Below are positions 35,003 through 43,701 of a stretch of DNA of 64,000 nt, piece after piece. The number at the start of each line of letters is the position of its first letter. The stretch's first letter is position 1. The position numbers and the translations under genes are program-made. This DNA is from Rhodococcus tukisamuensis NBRC 100609. Lineage in GTDB: Bacteria; Actinomycetota; Actinomycetes; Mycobacteriales; Mycobacteriaceae. The notes below the pieces were generated by a model. That model was given only the letters and a program-made list of their open reading frames with translations. It was not told the DNA's origin and made no database searches. The stretch lies in NCBI RefSeq assembly GCF_001894985.1, contig NZ_BCXG01000003.1, forward strand, positions 1-64,000. The letters run 5' to 3'.

Positions 35003-35605
35003 GTGGCGAGAAACCTTGGCCTCGAGGCCGGTGTCGACGTGGCCGGGCAGATCAGAGTCGGGGCGGCTCGGCTCTTCCACCAACGTGGGTACGGCACAAC
35101 CACGATCCGCGAGATCGCCGAGTCCGCGGGAATCTCGTCGTCGACGATGTACCACCACTATCGGAACAAGCAGGATGTGCTGTTCGCGATATCCCGGCAG
35201 TTCATGATCGACTTCAACGACGCGCTCCTCCCGGTGCTCGGCGACTCGACGCGTCCGCCACGTGATCGACTCGACGAGGCGATCACGCTCCATCTGAAGA
35301 TCAGCAGCGCGCGGCGCACCGAACTGCTCACCATTCGGGGCAACCGCGGTGCCCTCTCCCCCGACCAGTTGGAAACCGTCGTCGGTCTGCAGGCCACCTA
35401 CCAGCGGGCGGTTCGCGACACCGTCGCCGCCATCCGCGGACCGAAGGCCGGCGGAGGCGATGTCGAGATCACCACCCTGGCACTGATGGATCTGATAAAC
35501 GGGGTGTGCCAGTGGTTCGACCCGTCCGGGCGCCTGTCGATCGACGAGGTCGCGGACCGCTACCGGCACATCGCCCGATCACTGGTGATCGGTGCGGCCC
35601 CCTAG
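35003..35605 (+). CDS. TetR family regulator
   Basis: A 200-residue TetR protein. The HTH reads IREIAESAGISSSTMYHHYRNKQDVLFAIS and the C-terminal domain ends DRYRHIARSLVIG, similar to the KstR2-like lipid-catabolism branch (a weak resemblance). The start is GTG 35003, five bases after GGAGG; an earlier GTG overlaps the ribosome site. It lies directly behind the long inverted repeat at 34919 and is probably autoregulated. The end overlaps the SMP-30 gene tail to tail by 27 bp. Confidence 0.83.
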   Translation: MARNLGLEAGVDVAGQIRVGAARLFHQRGYGTTTIREIAESAGISSSTMYHHYRNKQDVLFAISRQFMIDFNDALLPVLGDSTRPPRDRLDEAITLHLKISSARRTELLTIRGNRGALSPDQLETVVGLQATYQRAVRDTVAAIRGPKAGGGDVEITTLALMDLINGVCQWFDPSGRLSIDEVADRYRHIARSLVIGAAP

Positions 35606-36400
35606 CCGGAGGACGGCGCCCGTCCCGGCCGCGGTGACGTAGAACTCCCCCGAACCGGTTGCACCACAACAGATGTTGGTGGGCATGCTGCCCGCGGGCA
35701 GACGGTAACTCGCCTCGTGGGCACCCCCGGGACCAATCACGTCGATGCGGTCACCACTGGTGGTCGCGACCCAGAGTCGACCGCCGGCGTCGACGGCGAG
35801 CCCGTCGGGATGCCCGTCGGCCACCGTGCCCACAACCTCTCGACTCACGAGACGACCCTGTTTCACATCATATTTCGCTATCTGGCCGCTGACTGTCTCG
35901 GTCAGGTAGAGCCGGTCACCGTCAAAGGCGATCCCGTTGACGAAGACCGGACCCTCGAGCTGCAGTTCTGCTTCGCCGCTGTCGATGTCGACCGCCCAGA
36001 CGCGCCCGGGCAGCGCGCTCTCCGGGTGGGCAAAGTCGACCTCCTCCCGCGAGTCGGTGACCCACAACCGCCCGTCCGGCCCGAAGACCAGGTCGTTGGG
36101 CGCGTCCATCCCCGTCGCGAGGTAGGACACCATCCCGTCGCGGATGACCTGGATTCCCGGCTCGGCCGGGCCCTGCGCCGCCCAGATGCCACCGTTCTGG
36201 GCGACATAGAGCGCGCCGTCGGGACCGAGAGCGAGACCGTTGGGACCGCCGCCCACCCGGTGCTCGACCGCGACTGTTCCGTCGAGGTCGAGGACGAGCA
36301 CCGAGCCACGGCTCATCGACACCACGGCGATCCTGTTGCCGGGCAGGACGATCGGCCCCTCGGTGAAGCCGAGGCCATCCGTGAGCAGGGTGACGTCCAT
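35579..36400 (-). CDS. SMP-30/gluconolactonase-like protein
   Basis: A 273-residue six-bladed beta-propeller of the SMP-30/gluconolactonase/luciferin-regenerating family. GFTEGPIVLPGNRIAVVS, APNDLVFGPDGRLWVTDSR and VNGIAFDGDRLYLTET supply the usual metal-binding Glu, Asn and Asp residues. These enzymes hydrolyse lactones. It starts one base after the stop of the fused acyl-CoA dehydrogenase, so it belongs to the same operon and could open a lactone intermediate, for example one made by a Baeyer-Villiger step. There is no signal peptide. Confidence 0.85.
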   Translation of the reverse strand: MDVTLLTDGLGFTEGPIVLPGNRIAVVSMSRGSVLVLDLDGTVAVEHRVGGGPNGLALGPDGALYVAQNGGIWAAQGPAEPGIQVIRDGMVSYLATGMDAPNDLVFGPDGRLWVTDSREEVDFAHPESALPGRVWAVDIDSGEAELQLEGPVFVNGIAFDGDRLYLTETVSGQIAKYDVKQGRLVSREVVGTVADGHPDGLAVDAGGRLWVATTSGDRIDVIGPGGAHEASYRLPAGSMPTNICCGATGSGEFYVTAAGTGAVLRLGGRTDHQ

Positions 36401-36401
36401 G

Positions 36402-38645
36402 TCAGCGCGGCAGGCCGAGCACGCGCTGGGCGATGACGTTGAGCTGGATCTCGATGGTCCCGCCGCCGATCAGCACCGCCGGGACGCCCAGGTAGTCCTG
36501 GACGTACGGCTGCTCAGGGCTGCCGACCAGGCCCAGCGGCCCGAGCAGCCGGATCAGTGCATCGGATCCCTCGCGCTGGGCGATTGCGTGGAAGACCTTC
36601 TGCACGCTGGTAGCCGACCCGGTGGCGTCCTCGGTGCCGTGCAGTCGGTGCAGCACGGTCTTCAGGTTCATCGCGCCCACCGAGAGCTCGCGTGCGGTGT
36701 TGCGGCCGAGCACCCGGACCACCTCGTCGCGGGTGGCGCCGTATTCACCGCCGTCGAGCAGCTGCCGCACCGTCGCCGCCGCGCCGTGCCCGAACTTTGC
36801 CGTGCCCATCTTCAGCCGCTCGTTCGACAGGGTGGTGACGGCCAGGCGCCAGCCGTCACCGGGGCCGGCGACGACGCAGTCGTCGGGCACGAACACCTCG
36901 TCGAGGAACACCTCGTTGAACTCCCAGACCCCGGTGGCCTGCTGCAGTGGCCGCACGTCCACACCCGGCGAGGCCATCTCGATCAGGAAGTACGTCAGGC
37001 CCTTGTGCTTCGGTGCGTCCGCGTCGGTCCGCGCCAGGCACACGCCCCAGTCTGCCTCCCGCGCTTGCGAGTTCCACACCTTCTGCCCGGTGAGCACCCA
37101 GCCGCCGTCGACCCTGCGTGCCTTGGTGGACAGACCCGCGAGGTCCGATCCGGCACCGGGCTCGGAGAACAACTGGCACCAGATGAGCTCGCCGCGCAGC
37201 GTCGCGGACACGAACCGGTCCCGCTGCTCGACGGTGCCGTGCGTGATGAGTGTGGGCAGCACCCACTCGGCGATACCCGTGTTGGGCTGGTCGAGGCCGC
37301 GGCGCGTGAACTCGTCGGCGATCACCGCCTGCTCCACCGCGCCCGCGTCCTGCCCGTAGGGCAACGGGTAGTGGGGCGCGGCCAGGCCCTCCGCCGCAAG
37401 CCGGGCCCGCCGCGCGCCGCCGCGGGTCGGTGCCCAGCCCTCCGTCGCGATCTCGTCGTCGGGAAGAGCAAGAACGTCGTCGAGCACCGCGGCGACCCGC
37501 GCCCGCAGCTGCGGCAAGGTGTCCTCGTCGATGAACGAGAAGTCGCGCTGGGTGTGCAGGGCCGCCTCGCCCAGCCGGGTCGACCAGGCGTCCTCGGTGC
37601 CCACCGCGGAGGCGACGGCAACCGCCCGCCGCCAGTACAGGTGTGCGTCGTGCTCCCAGGTGAATCCGATACCGCCGAGCATGCTGATGCAGTCGAGCGC
37701 CTGGTCGACGCCGGCCGGCGCCGCAGTGAGTGCCGCCTGCGCCGCGACGAGTCGCTGCTGGTCGGAGGCGTCGTCGGCCGCACGGGCCGCGTCCCATACT
37801 GCGGCGCAGGCGATCTCCGACCGGACCAGCATCAGTGCGGCCTTGTGCTGGACCGCCTGGAAGCTGCCGACCGGGCGTCCGAACTGGTGCCGGGTGCGCA
37901 CGTAGTCGACGGCGGTCTCCACACACCACGCCGCGATCCCGCTGGCCTCCGCCCCCAGGAGCGAGGTGACGATCAGGTCGACCCGGGCCGGATCGACCCC
38001 GGCCAGCGCCCGGTCGTGCGGAATCGGGTGACCGGCGAGCTCGAGCCGCCCCACCGACCTGGTCGGGTCGAGCGCCTCGCAGGGCGTCACCTTCGCGGTC
38101 GTACCGGGCCCGTCGAACTCGGCGCGGTCGAGCCAGAACCACAGGTCCCCGCCGGGCGTGTCCGCCAGTGCGGCACGTACGAGAACCCGTTCGGCACCGG
38201 GCAGTCCGAGACTCGGGTCGGAGGTCCCCTTGACCTCCCAGCCGCCGGCCGCCGGCCGCGCCGTCAGCCGGTTCCCGGCGACGAGTGCACCGGTGGCGCC
38301 GCCGTCGAAGGCGACGAGCAGACCGTCGGCGCCGTTCGATGCGGTCGCGGCAACGGCACTCGCGAGCACCGTGGGGAGATAAGGACCCGGGAACATGGCC
38401 ATACCGAGCTGCTCGACCACCACCGCGAGCGCCGGCAGCCCACACTCCGAGCCGCCCACGGCCTCTGGCAGGTGCATGTTGTGCAGGCCTTGACGCACCA
38501 CTGCGTCCCACACCGGGTCGGGGCCGGTACCGGCGGACAGGGCGTCGAACTGGATGCGGGTCTGCGCGATCGGCGCGCTCCGGCGGGCGAAGGCCGCGAC
38601 GGAATCCGCGAGCGCCCGCTCGTCCTCGGTCATCGGTAGAGCCAT
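36402..38645 (-). CDS. Fused two-domain acyl-CoA dehydrogenase
   Basis: A 747-residue FAD enzyme made of two acyl-CoA dehydrogenase units in one chain. Residues about 1-360 form the first unit (HLPEAVGGSECGLPAL, ending LGGIGFTWEHDAHLYWRR). Residues about 370-747 form the second (CQLFSEPGAGSDLAGLSTKA, ending GGTIEIQLNVIAQRVLGLPR). Mycobacterial FadE34-type enzymes of steroid side-chain degradation have this fused alpha-beta layout. The family introduces a double bond in bulky acyl-CoAs. AGGAGG lies five bases before the ATG. It is preceded by an SDR gene 9 bp upstream and followed by SMP-30. Confidence 0.88.
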   Translation of the reverse strand: MALPMTEDERALADSVAAFARRSAPIAQTRIQFDALSAGTGPDPVWDAVVRQGLHNMHLPEAVGGSECGLPALAVVVEQLGMAMFPGPYLPTVLASAVAATASNGADGLLVAFDGGATGALVAGNRLTARPAAGGWEVKGTSDPSLGLPGAERVLVRAALADTPGGDLWFWLDRAEFDGPGTTAKVTPCEALDPTRSVGRLELAGHPIPHDRALAGVDPARVDLIVTSLLGAEASGIAAWCVETAVDYVRTRHQFGRPVGSFQAVQHKAALMLVRSEIACAAVWDAARAADDASDQQRLVAAQAALTAAPAGVDQALDCISMLGGIGFTWEHDAHLYWRRAVAVASAVGTEDAWSTRLGEAALHTQRDFSFIDEDTLPQLRARVAAVLDDVLALPDDEIATEGWAPTRGGARRARLAAEGLAAPHYPLPYGQDAGAVEQAVIADEFTRRGLDQPNTGIAEWVLPTLITHGTVEQRDRFVSATLRGELIWCQLFSEPGAGSDLAGLSTKARRVDGGWVLTGQKVWNSQAREADWGVCLARTDADAPKHKGLTYFLIEMASPGVDVRPLQQATGVWEFNEVFLDEVFVPDDCVVAGPGDGWRLAVTTLSNERLKMGTAKFGHGAAATVRQLLDGGEYGATRDEVVRVLGRNTARELSVGAMNLKTVLHRLHGTEDATGSATSVQKVFHAIAQREGSDALIRLLGPLGLVGSPEQPYVQDYLGVPAVLIGGGTIEIQLNVIAQRVLGLPR

Positions 38646-38654
38646 GGGGTCCTC

Positions 38655-39635
38655 CTAGTGCACGTGGGTGGTCAGCCTGGTGGACAACTCCCACAGGGCT
38701 GAGGCGGTCGAGGGGTCGGTGGCGTGGTCGCTGGCCGCGCCGACTCCGCAGTCGGCAAGGTAGGCGCCGCCGACCGCGTCTAGCTCGGGCGCGGTCGCTC
38801 CCCACGCCGTCGTCGCCGCGGCGGCGGCGGGGATGGATTTCAGCTTCGTCAACACGTTCGGGGTGCCGGCCGACATCCGCTTCATCTCCGCCATGTCGCC
38901 GGAGGACATGTGGCGTGCGAGTCCGGTGGCGCACACCCCCGGATGAACCGAGAAGGCATGCACGCCATGTTCTCCGGTCCGTCGCTCGAGTTCGACGGTC
39001 ATCAGGACGTTCGCGGACTTCGACTGGCCGTAGGCGACGAACTTGTCGTAGGCGCGGCTCTCGAAGTTCGGATCGACGAGATCGACGGGGTGAGCCCGGT
39101 GCGCGTCCGAGGACAGCGTGACCACCCGAGCCGGGACTCCGGATCGGTCGGCGGCGGCCGTCAGCATCGGCAGTAGCAGCGTGGTCAGCGCGAAGTGGCC
39201 GAGGTGGTTGGTGCCGAACTGCAGCTCGAACCCGTCCCGGGTGCGTTCGAACGACGTGTACATCACCCCGGCGTTGTTGATCAGGATGTCCACCGACAGC
39301 CGCCTCTCGGACAGCCGAACCGCCAGGGCACGAATGCTTTCCAGGTTCGTGAGGTCGACTCCGAACACGTCTGGTTCGGCGGCGGGGTGCGCTTCGCGGA
39401 TCGCGGACGCCACGGCGCCGGCCGCGGCGGTGTCGCGGGCGGTGAGGACGACGTGTGCGCCCGCGCCGGCGAGCGCCCTGGCCGTCTCGCCGCCCAGACC
39501 GCTCGTCACCCCGGTGACGAGGACGGTGCGACCGCTCAGGTCGACTCCGGCGAGGACGTCGTCCGTGGTGAGCGCGGCGCCAGTGGAGCGCTGGGCATCC
39601 GGGGTGGTCGCCGTGCGCTCGGTGGGCCGCGTCAT
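38655..39635 (-). CDS. Retinol-dehydrogenase-like SDR
   Basis: A 326-residue short-chain dehydrogenase. The cofactor motif is VLVTGVTSGLGGETARA, the NAG motif ILINNAGVM and the catalytic motif YGQSKSAN. It is larger than classical fabG-type SDRs and resembles the retinol dehydrogenase/WW-domain oxidoreductase group, which oxidise bulky hydrophobic alcohols. The ATG overlaps the stop of the enoyl-CoA hydratase upstream (ATGA). The long upstream frame extension is shadow sequence. It is one member of a six-gene coupled operon. Confidence 0.84.
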   Translation of the reverse strand: MTRPTERTATTPDAQRSTGAALTTDDVLAGVDLSGRTVLVTGVTSGLGGETARALAGAGAHVVLTARDTAAAGAVASAIREAHPAAEPDVFGVDLTNLESIRALAVRLSERRLSVDILINNAGVMYTSFERTRDGFELQFGTNHLGHFALTTLLLPMLTAAADRSGVPARVVTLSSDAHRAHPVDLVDPNFESRAYDKFVAYGQSKSANVLMTVELERRTGEHGVHAFSVHPGVCATGLARHMSSGDMAEMKRMSAGTPNVLTKLKSIPAAAAATTAWGATAPELDAVGGAYLADCGVGAASDHATDPSTASALWELSTRLTTHVH

Positions 39636-40447
39636 GCCGGCGCGACCTCCCGCCACTGCGTGGACAGTCGCGAGGTCCACCGGGGGGCACGACGCTCCGT
39701 GAACGCGCGAACGCCCTCGGCGGCATCGGGTTTGCCCATCACCCGCAGGTGCAGCTCCGTCTCGAGGGCCGCCACCTGCTCCGGCCCGTACCCGCGCCGG
39801 ACGGTCTGCCACAGCAACCTCTTCGACAGCGCGGCCGACATCGGTGCCACATTCACCGCGATGTCACGAGCGATGTCCAGTGCGGCGGGCAGCACTTCGT
39901 CCGCCGGCAGGCTACGGCTCGCCAGGCCCAGCCGGACCGCCTCGGCGCCGTCGAAGGTGCGACCCGTCAGCAGGATGTCCGCCGCGGCCGCCATGCCGGC
40001 GATGTGCGGAACGGTCCAGTGCGACATGGCATCCGGGATCACCCCGCGGCGGACCTGGGGGATCGAGTACTTGGCGTCGGTGGCGAAGATCCGGATGTCG
40101 GCCTGCATCGCGAGCGTCAGCCCGATGCCGATGGCGTGCCCGTTCACCGCGGCGACGACGGGCTTGCGCAGGTCGAAGGCCGGCGGATTGACGGGCGAGG
40201 CCGTGAACGTGTCGCTGTCGGGTGCGGCGAAGGTGCCGTCCCCGCCGGCCAGGTCGGCGCCCGCGCAGAACGCCGGGGGCGCGCCGGTGAGGACGATCGC
40301 CCGGACGTCGTCGTCGTCGTCGAGTGTCCGATATGCCTCCCCCAGCGCCCGGCCCATCTCCTTGGTGAACGCGTTGCGCCGCTCGGGCCGGTCGAGGGTC
40401 ACCACCGCGACCCCCTGCTCGACAGTGACGGACACCCCGGTCGTCAT
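39632..40447 (-). CDS. Enoyl-CoA hydratase family protein
   Basis: A 271-residue crotonase-fold enzyme. LTGAPPAFCAGADLAGG is the first oxyanion block, and AAVNGHAIGIGLTLAMQADIR replaces the usual GGG of the second with GIG. Crotonases with this pattern hydrate or isomerise double bonds of acyl-CoAs, which fits the product of the acyl-CoA dehydrogenase downstream. It overlaps both neighbours by 4 bp (ATGA at each end), so it is translated in a chain with the LLM oxidoreductase and the SDR. Confidence 0.87.
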   Translation of the reverse strand: MTTGVSVTVEQGVAVVTLDRPERRNAFTKEMGRALGEAYRTLDDDDDVRAIVLTGAPPAFCAGADLAGGDGTFAAPDSDTFTASPVNPPAFDLRKPVVAAVNGHAIGIGLTLAMQADIRIFATDAKYSIPQVRRGVIPDAMSHWTVPHIAGMAAAADILLTGRTFDGAEAVRLGLASRSLPADEVLPAALDIARDIAVNVAPMSAALSKRLLWQTVRRGYGPEQVAALETELHLRVMGKPDAAEGVRAFTERRAPRWTSRLSTQWREVAPA

Positions 40448-41457
40448 CGAGCCGCCTTCACGGCCGAGATCATCTCTGCGACATGCGCATCCGATACCGG
40501 ATAGCCGGGGAAGTAGCAGCACACCCGGTCCGCGTGGTCGCCGAAGCGGGCAACGATCTGCGCCGCGCACTGCTCGGGTGTGCCGTGCACCGCGAGGGTG
40601 CCGAGCATGTCGTCGTCGATCAGCTCCGTCATCGCGGCGAACTCGCCGCGCTTGGACAGCGCGTTGAGTTCCGGCTGCACGTCCGCCCAGCCCTCCACCT
40701 CGAGCACCGGCCGGTAGGCCGGGGTGGATCCGTAGAACCCGAGCAGGCCCCGCACACCCCGGGCCGCGGCGGCGAGCTCATCCGGCGTCCGGCCGACACC
40801 CACGATCACCTGGGGGTAGATCGAGAGGTCCGATCGCGACCGTCCGCCGCGCTCGAGTCCCTCCTCGATGGCCGGCACGGTCCGCTCGCGGAAGTGCCGA
40901 ACGCTGTTGAACGGCATCACGAGCAGCCCGTCCGCAACCTCGGCTGCCGCCCGCGTCATCAACGGCCCCAGTGCGCCGAGGCAGATCTCCGGGGGACCGT
41001 AGGGATTGGGTCCGGGGTTGAAAGTGGGCGGCATCAGGGTGTGCGTGCTGAACTCGCCCTGAAACTTCAGCGGCGCCTGGCCTTCCCAGGCCGCGAAGAT
41101 CGCCTTGATCGCGAGCACCGTCTCGCGCATGCGGGCGGCGGGCTTGGACCACTGTGCGCCGTATCGCTTCTCGATGTGCGGCCGGATCTGCGAGCCGAGG
41201 CCCAGCCGGAACCGCCCGCGGCTCAGTGTCTGCAGGTCATAGGCGGTGTGGGCCAGGTGCAGGGGGCTTCGAGGCAGTGCGATCGCCACGTTCGTCATCA
41301 GGTCCGCCGAGGTCACGGTCGACGCCGCGACGAGCGGGACGAACACGTCGTGGGCGCCCTCGAAGGTGAACAACCCGTCCGCACCCAGCGCGACGAGTTC
41401 ACGCGCCCGCACGGCCGCGTCCTCGGGGCGGCCGTTCAACTGCACGTCGATCTTCAC
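40444..41457 (-). CDS. LLM-class F420-dependent oxidoreductase
   Basis: A 337-residue luciferase-like TIM-barrel enzyme, predicted to use coenzyme F420. It carries TVTSADLMTNVAIALPRSP, then LQTLSRGRFRLGLGSQIRPH, and EICLGALGPLMTRAAAEVADG. Members of this subgroup often lie in lipid or steroid catabolic operons, but the reaction catalysed is usually unknown. The GTG start overlaps the stop of the TetR gene (GTGA), and its own stop overlaps the hydratase start. F420 use is inferred from family alone. Confidence 0.85.
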   Translation of the reverse strand: MKIDVQLNGRPEDAAVRARELVALGADGLFTFEGAHDVFVPLVAASTVTSADLMTNVAIALPRSPLHLAHTAYDLQTLSRGRFRLGLGSQIRPHIEKRYGAQWSKPAARMRETVLAIKAIFAAWEGQAPLKFQGEFSTHTLMPPTFNPGPNPYGPPEICLGALGPLMTRAAAEVADGLLVMPFNSVRHFRERTVPAIEEGLERGGRSRSDLSIYPQVIVGVGRTPDELAAAARGVRGLLGFYGSTPAYRPVLEVEGWADVQPELNALSKRGEFAAMTELIDDDMLGTLAVHGTPEQCAAQIVARFGDHADRVCCYFPGYPVSDAHVAEMISAVKAAR

Positions 41458-42074
41458 CGGTGGACCGCCTTGGTGTCCGCCGCCTCGGCCGCGTGCGCGG
41501 CCAGGACGTACAGGGCGCCGGCGAGCGAATCGACGAAGCTCGCCTCGTCCGCCGCTCCCCGGGTGAGGCCACGCATCGTCGTGGCGCCGGAGAGCAGGTC
41601 GAACAGGAACATCGCATCCGCCCCGGCGTCGATCTCCCCGCGGGCGACGGCGCGGTCCAGCAGGTCCCGGAACGCCTGGCGCACCGGCCCCCCGATGGCG
41701 AGCAGGCGCTGGCGCGCCTCCTCGGACTGGGAATCGGCAAGCAGGCCTGGCACCCCGGCGCGCGCGGCGGGACGCGCGGCCCGGACCAGGAAGACCCGTA
41801 CCCACGTCGCGAGGTCGGCGCGCAGATCTCCGGACTCCTCGGGCAACGGATGCCCGCCCGTGCCGTGCACGGCTTCCTCGATCAATGCCTCACGGGTCGG
41901 CCACCGCCGGTAGATGGCCGGTGTGTTCACCTCGGCCATCCGGGCAATTGCGGCCACCGTCGTCTGCTGGTACCCCACCTCTGCCAGCAGGCGACGCGTG
42001 GCGGCCAGTACCGCCTGGTCTTTGCTCAGGTCACGTGGACGCCCAGTGCGGGCCGATGTCTCAGGCTTCACCAT
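41454..42074 (-). CDS. TetR family regulator leading the acyl-CoA dehydrogenase operon
   Basis: A 206-residue TetR protein. The HTH is VAAIARMAEVNTPAIYRRWPTREALIEE, and the ligand domain contains LLSGATTMRGLTRG. It is a paralogue of the TetR at 20966-21595, with matching GRPRD, IYRRW and TTMRGLT blocks. It is the first gene of a translationally coupled operon (TetR, LLM, hydratase, SDR, acyl-CoA dehydrogenase, SMP-30). The adjacent spacer at 42075-42167 has AT-rich repeats suited to its operator. It likely senses a substrate-derived CoA ester and also controls the divergent gene at 42168. Confidence 0.85.
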   Translation of the reverse strand: MVKPETSARTGRPRDLSKDQAVLAATRRLLAEVGYQQTTVAAIARMAEVNTPAIYRRWPTREALIEEAVHGTGGHPLPEESGDLRADLATWVRVFLVRAARPAARAGVPGLLADSQSEEARQRLLAIGGPVRQAFRDLLDRAVARGEIDAGADAMFLFDLLSGATTMRGLTRGAADEASFVDSLAGALYVLAAHAAEAADTKAVHR

Positions 42075-42167
42075 TACATATTAACCCGTTACATTAGTCG
42101 TGACGGACGCTTCGCAGGAATACGAACCGAGACCGACGCAAGACGGTGGATACACCGAGGAGACACG
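42075..42167. promoter_or_regulatory. Divergent promoter with TetR-type repeats
   Basis: This 93-bp spacer is much more AT-rich than the surrounding DNA. It contains TTACAT at 42074-42079 and again at 42089-42094, around TTAACCCG, and an imperfect palindrome TAACCCGTTA at 42082-42091. The TetR ATG lies only a few bases away, so the transcript may have a very short leader. Confidence 0.5.
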
Positions 42168-43643
42168 ATGAACGACGACCTCGCGGACAAGGTCCCGCCT
42201 TCCCGTCGGAACGGACGCTCGTCGAGGAGGCCCGTCGACATCCCCTGCGCCGGCTCGGGCGTCACGCAATCCGGACGAACTCGCCCACTACCGCAGCCCG
42301 ACCCGTGGCAGACGGGCTCGGCCCTGAGGTGCGTCAACCCCGCAACCCTCGAGCAGATCGGAACCGTCGCGGTCACCACCGCCGATCAGCTCGACGGCAT
42401 GCTCACGCGAGCGCACCACGCGTTCGCCGGCTGGCGCATCGACCGCGAGGCGCGGCAGCGGTATCTCGCCGACTGCGCCCGCGAGCTCCTGCAGGCCGTC
42501 GACACCCTCGCGCCCCTGCTGACCATGGAACAGGGCAAGCCCCTCCGCGAATCCGAGGGCGAGATCCGACTCGCCGCCCAGTGCCTGGCCGATGCCGCCA
42601 ATATCGGCTGGGACGACGATGCCCTCGCCCACCGCTACGACGGACGCACCGCCGTGGTGGAATACCGGCCGGTCGGGGTCGTCGCCGTACTCGTCCCTTG
42701 GGACCTGCCGATCCTCCGCATGGCTGTAAAGGTCGGCCCCGCCCTCGCCGCCGGTAACGCCGTCGTCGTCGAGCCGCCGCCCACCGTTGCGCTCTCGGTC
42801 ACGCGGACCGTCGAACTCCTGGGCGCAGTGCTCCCGGCCGGAGTCCTCGACGTCTCGGTCGGCACCCGCAGGGCAAGCAGTGCCCTGGTTGCCCACCCGA
42901 AGGTTCGCCTGGTCTCCTACGGCGGCTCCCGCGACGGTGCGCAGCGGATCGCCCGCCAGGCGGCTCAGCACCTCACACCGGCGACGGTGACCACGGCCTC
43001 CGGCGCGGCCGCACTACTGCTCTGCGACGCACCCGCCGACGACGCAGCAATCGCACTGGCCCGGAGCGCCTTTGCCAACTCGGGGCAGACACTGGACGCC
43101 CCCAAGAGTGCCTACGTCCCTGCCGATCTGGTGGACGACTTCTGCGACGCGTTCGTCGAGGCCGTCCGGCCGCTGACCGTCGGCGACGGCATGACCGCCG
43201 GCATCACGGTCGGCCCACTGCACAGCGCCGGGCAGCTGGCCGTCACCGAAGACCGTCTCCGCCAGTCCATCGCGTCCGGCGGGGTGCTCGTCACGGGCGG
43301 TGGCCGCGGCACCAACCTACCGGGACACTTCCTGGAGCCAACCCTGTTGCAGGACAGGGACGGATCGGCCATCCCCGAGACAGCGAACAGCGGCCCGGTA
43401 TTCACTGTCATCGGCTACCACGACCTCGACCAGACACTCGACCGCATCAACGAGCCCTCGTATGTCCTCAGCACCTCTGTGTGGGGGTCCGACCTCGACC
43501 GAGCCGCCAAGGTTGCCGAGCGCATCGACGCCGAATTCGTGTCGGTCGGCCGGCGCGAAACCACCGGTACGGCATGGCCGTTCGAGGCCTACGCCGACCG
43601 CGCCGTCGCCGAGTTCCTGCGCCGCCGCGTCATCACGCACTGA
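42168..43643 (+). CDS. Aldehyde-dehydrogenase-like protein lacking catalytic residues
   Basis: A 491-residue ALDH-superfamily protein with the full fold: EQGKPLRESEGEIR, VGVVAVLVPWDLPI, KVGPALAAGNAVVVEPPPT and later YVLSTSVWGSDL. The active site, however, is missing. The invariant ELGG motif is TASG (Glu replaced by Ala277), the catalytic cysteine in GQxC is Leu309 in SGQTLDAP, and the Lys of KPSE is Glu. It is therefore unlikely to oxidise aldehydes. The start ATG has GAGGAGA just upstream. It is divergent from the TetR operon and followed by a thiolase 58 bp on. It could be a regulatory or scaffold pseudoenzyme. Confidence 0.85.
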   Translation: MNDDLADKVPPSRRNGRSSRRPVDIPCAGSGVTQSGRTRPLPQPDPWQTGSALRCVNPATLEQIGTVAVTTADQLDGMLTRAHHAFAGWRIDREARQRYLADCARELLQAVDTLAPLLTMEQGKPLRESEGEIRLAAQCLADAANIGWDDDALAHRYDGRTAVVEYRPVGVVAVLVPWDLPILRMAVKVGPALAAGNAVVVEPPPTVALSVTRTVELLGAVLPAGVLDVSVGTRRASSALVAHPKVRLVSYGGSRDGAQRIARQAAQHLTPATVTTASGAAALLLCDAPADDAAIALARSAFANSGQTLDAPKSAYVPADLVDDFCDAFVEAVRPLTVGDGMTAGITVGPLHSAGQLAVTEDRLRQSIASGGVLVTGGGRGTNLPGHFLEPTLLQDRDGSAIPETANSGPVFTVIGYHDLDQTLDRINEPSYVLSTSVWGSDLDRAAKVAERIDAEFVSVGRRETTGTAWPFEAYADRAVAEFLRRRVITH

Positions 43644-43701
43644 CCCGCGGCCCCTGCCCCCATCGCCACCACCAGACCCAACCCACCACAGGAGGAACAA
43701 C

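Noticed and set aside
36856-39726. A 956-codon open frame on the minus strand, overlapping the acyl-CoA dehydrogenase and SDR genes
   Set aside because: Very arginine-, glycine- and proline-rich with no motif; it is a GC-bias shadow of two well-recognised genes in another frame of the same strand.
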